A stretch of 7,257 nt of DNA from assembly GCA_003446655.1 (NCBI GenBank), contig DMCZ01000024.1, positions 2,829 to 10,085 on the forward strand. Direction: 5' to 3'. The stretch's first letter is position 1; every line of letters starts with the position of its first letter. The position numbers and the translations under genes were made by a program. Under the pieces are notes generated by a model. The model was not told where the DNA came from. It did not search any database and saw only the letters and a list, made by a program, of their open reading frames with translations. This stretch comes from Thauera sp. (GTDB lineage Bacteria; Pseudomonadota; Gammaproteobacteria; Burkholderiales; Rhodocyclaceae). Of the stretch, positions 6,305 through 7,257 are shown piece by piece.

Positions 6305-6805
6305 TCAGCTTCCCTCGCCGCCGATGGCGTCGGCGAGCCGGGCGCGGGCGCGCGCCAGCCGGCTCATCACCGTGCCCATCGGCACGCCGAGCGCCTCCGC
6401 GGCTTCCTTGTACGACAAACCATCCACCGTGATCATCATCAACACCACCCGCTGTTCTTCCGGCAATTCGGCGATCACCCGCCGCACCACGCGCGCATCG
6501 CTGCGCGCTTCCACCACCCGGCGCCCGTCTTCGCCGGCGATCGCCTCCAGCGCCTCGCTGTCGGCCTCGGTCTGCTGGCGCTGGCGGCTGCGGTATTCGT
6601 CCAGCCAGGTCGTCTGCAGGATGCGGAACATCCAGCTCGCCAGGCTGGTGCCGGGCTGCCACTGGTGCCAGCGCTCGATCGCCTTCAGGCAGCCGGCCTG
6701 CACAAGGTCGTCGGCGACATGGGCGTCGCCGGTGAGGCCGAAGGCGAAGCGGCGCAGGCGGGGCAGGAGGCTGACGAGTTCGGCGCGTGGGTCCTGGGCC
6801 GACAT
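6305..6805 (-). CDS. ECF RNA polymerase sigma factor
   Basis: A 166-residue sigma-70 family factor with only regions 2 and 4, the size and plan of ECF sigmas. Region 2 (about 10-77) shows LPRLRRFAFGLTGD, ADDLVQAGCLKAIERW and LASWMFRILQTTWLDEYRSR; the last part includes the -10 melting and recognition helix. Region 4 (about 107-157) shows VIAELPEEQRVVLMMITVDGLSYKEAAEALGVPMGTVMSRLARARARL, with a helix-turn-helix that reads the -35. The start ATG 6803-6805 is chosen because AAGGAA lies a few bases upstream and the protein then begins at the normal place for the family; an upstream in-frame start (6979) would give an extra 58 residues of unlikely sequence across the promoter. It is probably autoregulated from 6822-6850 and co-transcribed with the anti-sigma gene. 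Confidence 0.92.
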   Translation of the reverse strand: MSAQDPRAELVSLLPRLRRFAFGLTGDAHVADDLVQAGCLKAIERWHQWQPGTSLASWMFRILQTTWLDEYRSRQRQQTEADSEALEAIAGEDGRRVVEARSDARVVRRVIAELPEEQRVVLMMITVDGLSYKEAAEALGVPMGTVMSRLARARARLADAIGGEGS

Positions 6806-6821
6806 GGGCTTTCCTTGTGAA

Positions 6822-6850
6822 GATAACGCCGCGTGGCGGGGTTTATTCCC
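6822..6850 (-). promoter_or_regulatory. ECF-type autoregulatory promoter of the sigma gene
   Basis: On the minus strand, GGGAATAAAC (6850-6841), 12 bases, then CGTTATC (6828-6822). Only 16 bases separate the -10 from the sigma ATG, so the leader would be about 10 bases and hold little more than the AAGGAA ribosome binding site. A 6-bp inverted repeat, GGCGGG (6835-6840) with CCCGCC (6848-6853), brackets the -35, similar to that at the lipoprotein promoter. Confidence 0.72.
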
Positions 6851-6859
6851 GCCCGGTGG

Positions 6860-6888
6860 CGGAATATTCCCGCGCCTGCGGCGTTGTC
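6860..6888 (+). promoter_or_regulatory. Divergent ECF-type promoter facing right
   Basis: On the plus strand, CGGAATATTC (6860-6869), 12 bases, then CGTTGTC (6882-6888). The core GGAATA and CGTTGTC, and the total span of 29 bases, equal those of the three minus-strand promoters. Its -35 starts 9 bases from the outer edge of the sigma promoter -35, so the two form a divergent pair. The first supported gene downstream starts at 7141. The last four bases of the -35 block (ATTC) differ from the AAAC of the others, so this copy is somewhat weaker. Confidence 0.6.
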
Positions 6889-7140
6889 GTGGTGAGCGGT
6901 GGCAGCGCGGCGGGCGACGCGAACGGCATGGGCGCGGCGATCTTATCACTGCGGCGGAACCGTCCCGCCACGCCTTCACTCAGACCGGGGACGGTCGGAG
7001 CACCTGCCGCCGCGGCTGAGCGCGCAGCGCCCGTGATGCGCCCAGGGCCGTGCGGGCGCTGCCGCTGCGCAAATCGCAGCATGGTGGCTTGCGCGCTTGC
7101 GCGTGAGTTCCCTTTATCTACGATCGAGACCGGAGTGACG
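6889..7140. other. Intergenic leader region with one dyad
   Basis: No gene with good support lies here; with the promoters, the gene-free stretch runs from 6806 to 7140. If the rightward promoter is real, this is a leader of about 245 bases for the gene at 7141. It holds an 8-bp inverted repeat, ACCGTCCC (6959-6966) with GGGACGGT (6988-6995), around a 21-base loop. The frame of the 7141 gene stays open back to an ATG at 6928, but that stretch is Arg/Cys-rich, has no ribosome binding site and does not look like protein. Confidence 0.5.
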
Positions 7141-7257
7141 ATGACTTTCTGCGTGCCGATCCTGAGCTTGCCGCGTCTTTTGCCCGTCATTGCGCTGCGC
7201 GGCGGGCTGCGCGCCATCGCGCTGGTGGTCGCGCTCCATGGCGTGGCGTTCGGCGAG
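7141..7257 (+). CDS. Unidentified exported or membrane protein, N-terminus only
   Basis: Thirty-nine codons run open to the window edge from ATG 7141-7143, preceded by GGAG with 5 bases spacing. The start has two short hydrophobic parts, MTFCVPILSLPRLLPVIAL and then, after RGGLR, AIALVVALHGVAF, which look like a signal peptide with an extended n-region or a first membrane anchor. A signal peptidase cut after GVA is possible. TonB-like proteins also begin with a short basic/hydrophobic anchor, but nothing here identifies the family. The gene is divergent from the sigma operon and is probably read from the ECF-type promoter at 6860-6888, which would make it part of the same response. An upstream in-frame ATG at 6928 is considered less likely. 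Confidence 0.6.
   Translation, partial: MTFCVPILSLPRLLPVIALRGGLRAIALVVALHGVAFGE

Noticed and set aside
6861..6870. GGAATATTCC read as a second leftward -35 for the sigma gene.
   Set aside because: At the fixed distance on the minus strand there is another GGAATA rather than a CGTT -10, so it fits only the rightward promoter.
7089..7120. Possible sigma-70 promoter, TTGCGC with TTTATC or TATCTA, just before 7141.
   Set aside because: Spacing is 18-20 bases and both hexamers match poorly; too weak to list as a feature.
6928..7140. Upstream ATG in frame with the gene at 7141.
   Set aside because: No ribosome binding site and an Arg/Cys-rich, non-protein-like translation; the 7141 ATG has GGAG and begins a plausible signal sequence.
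6843..7217. Minus-strand open frame of 124 codons upstream of the sigma gene.
   Set aside because: It spans both ECF promoters and the start of the right-hand gene, has low-complexity content and no ribosome binding site; read as a by-product of high GC.

Overview
This window is very GC-rich bacterial chromosome, read here as a betaproteobacterium, probably from the Rhodocyclales (Thauera/Azoarcus-like). That placement rests on base composition, Ala/Arg-rich protein style and the look of the HtpX tail, and is an inference. No rRNA, tRNA, CRISPR array or insertion sequence was seen.

Layout, left to right. (1) 1-345, + strand: the C-terminal end of the membrane zinc protease HtpX. (2) 396-1565, - strand: a fusion of an N-terminal TIR domain to a C-terminal response-regulator-like receiver. 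A perfect 15-bp hairpin (1581-1619) sits directly against its ribosome binding site. (3) 1652-4096, - strand: a probable three-gene operon, transcribed in the order DUF4956 membrane protein (3512-4096), VTC-type polyphosphate-polymerase-domain protein (2635-3447), exported phytase-like esterase (1652-2593). The TIR gene lies 86 bases further on and may be read from the same transcript. (4) 4337-5317, - strand: a lipoprotein with a possible CsgG-like body and a C-terminal peptidoglycan-binding domain, followed by a strong hairpin terminator. (5) 5410-6805, - strand: an ECF sigma factor and its membrane anti-sigma factor, one base apart. (6) 6806-7140: intergenic region with divergent promoters. 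(7) 7141-7257, + strand: the first 39 codons of an unidentified exported or membrane protein.

The main result is regulatory. Four copies of one bipartite ECF-type promoter can be read by eye: -35 like GGGAATAAAC, then 12 bases, then -10 CGTTGTC or CGTTATC, always 29 bases from end to end. They precede the sigma gene itself, the peptidoglycan-binding lipoprotein gene, the DUF4956-VTC-esterase operon and, on the opposite strand, the gene entering at the right end. The window is therefore best read as a local ECF regulon. An autoregulated sigma/anti-sigma pair appears to control an envelope lipoprotein, a putative membrane polyphosphate (VTC/DUF4956) module with a phosphate-ester hydrolase-like protein, possibly the TIR-receiver protein by read-through, and a divergent exported protein. 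The inducing signal and the true activity of the VTC module cannot be determined from sequence alone.
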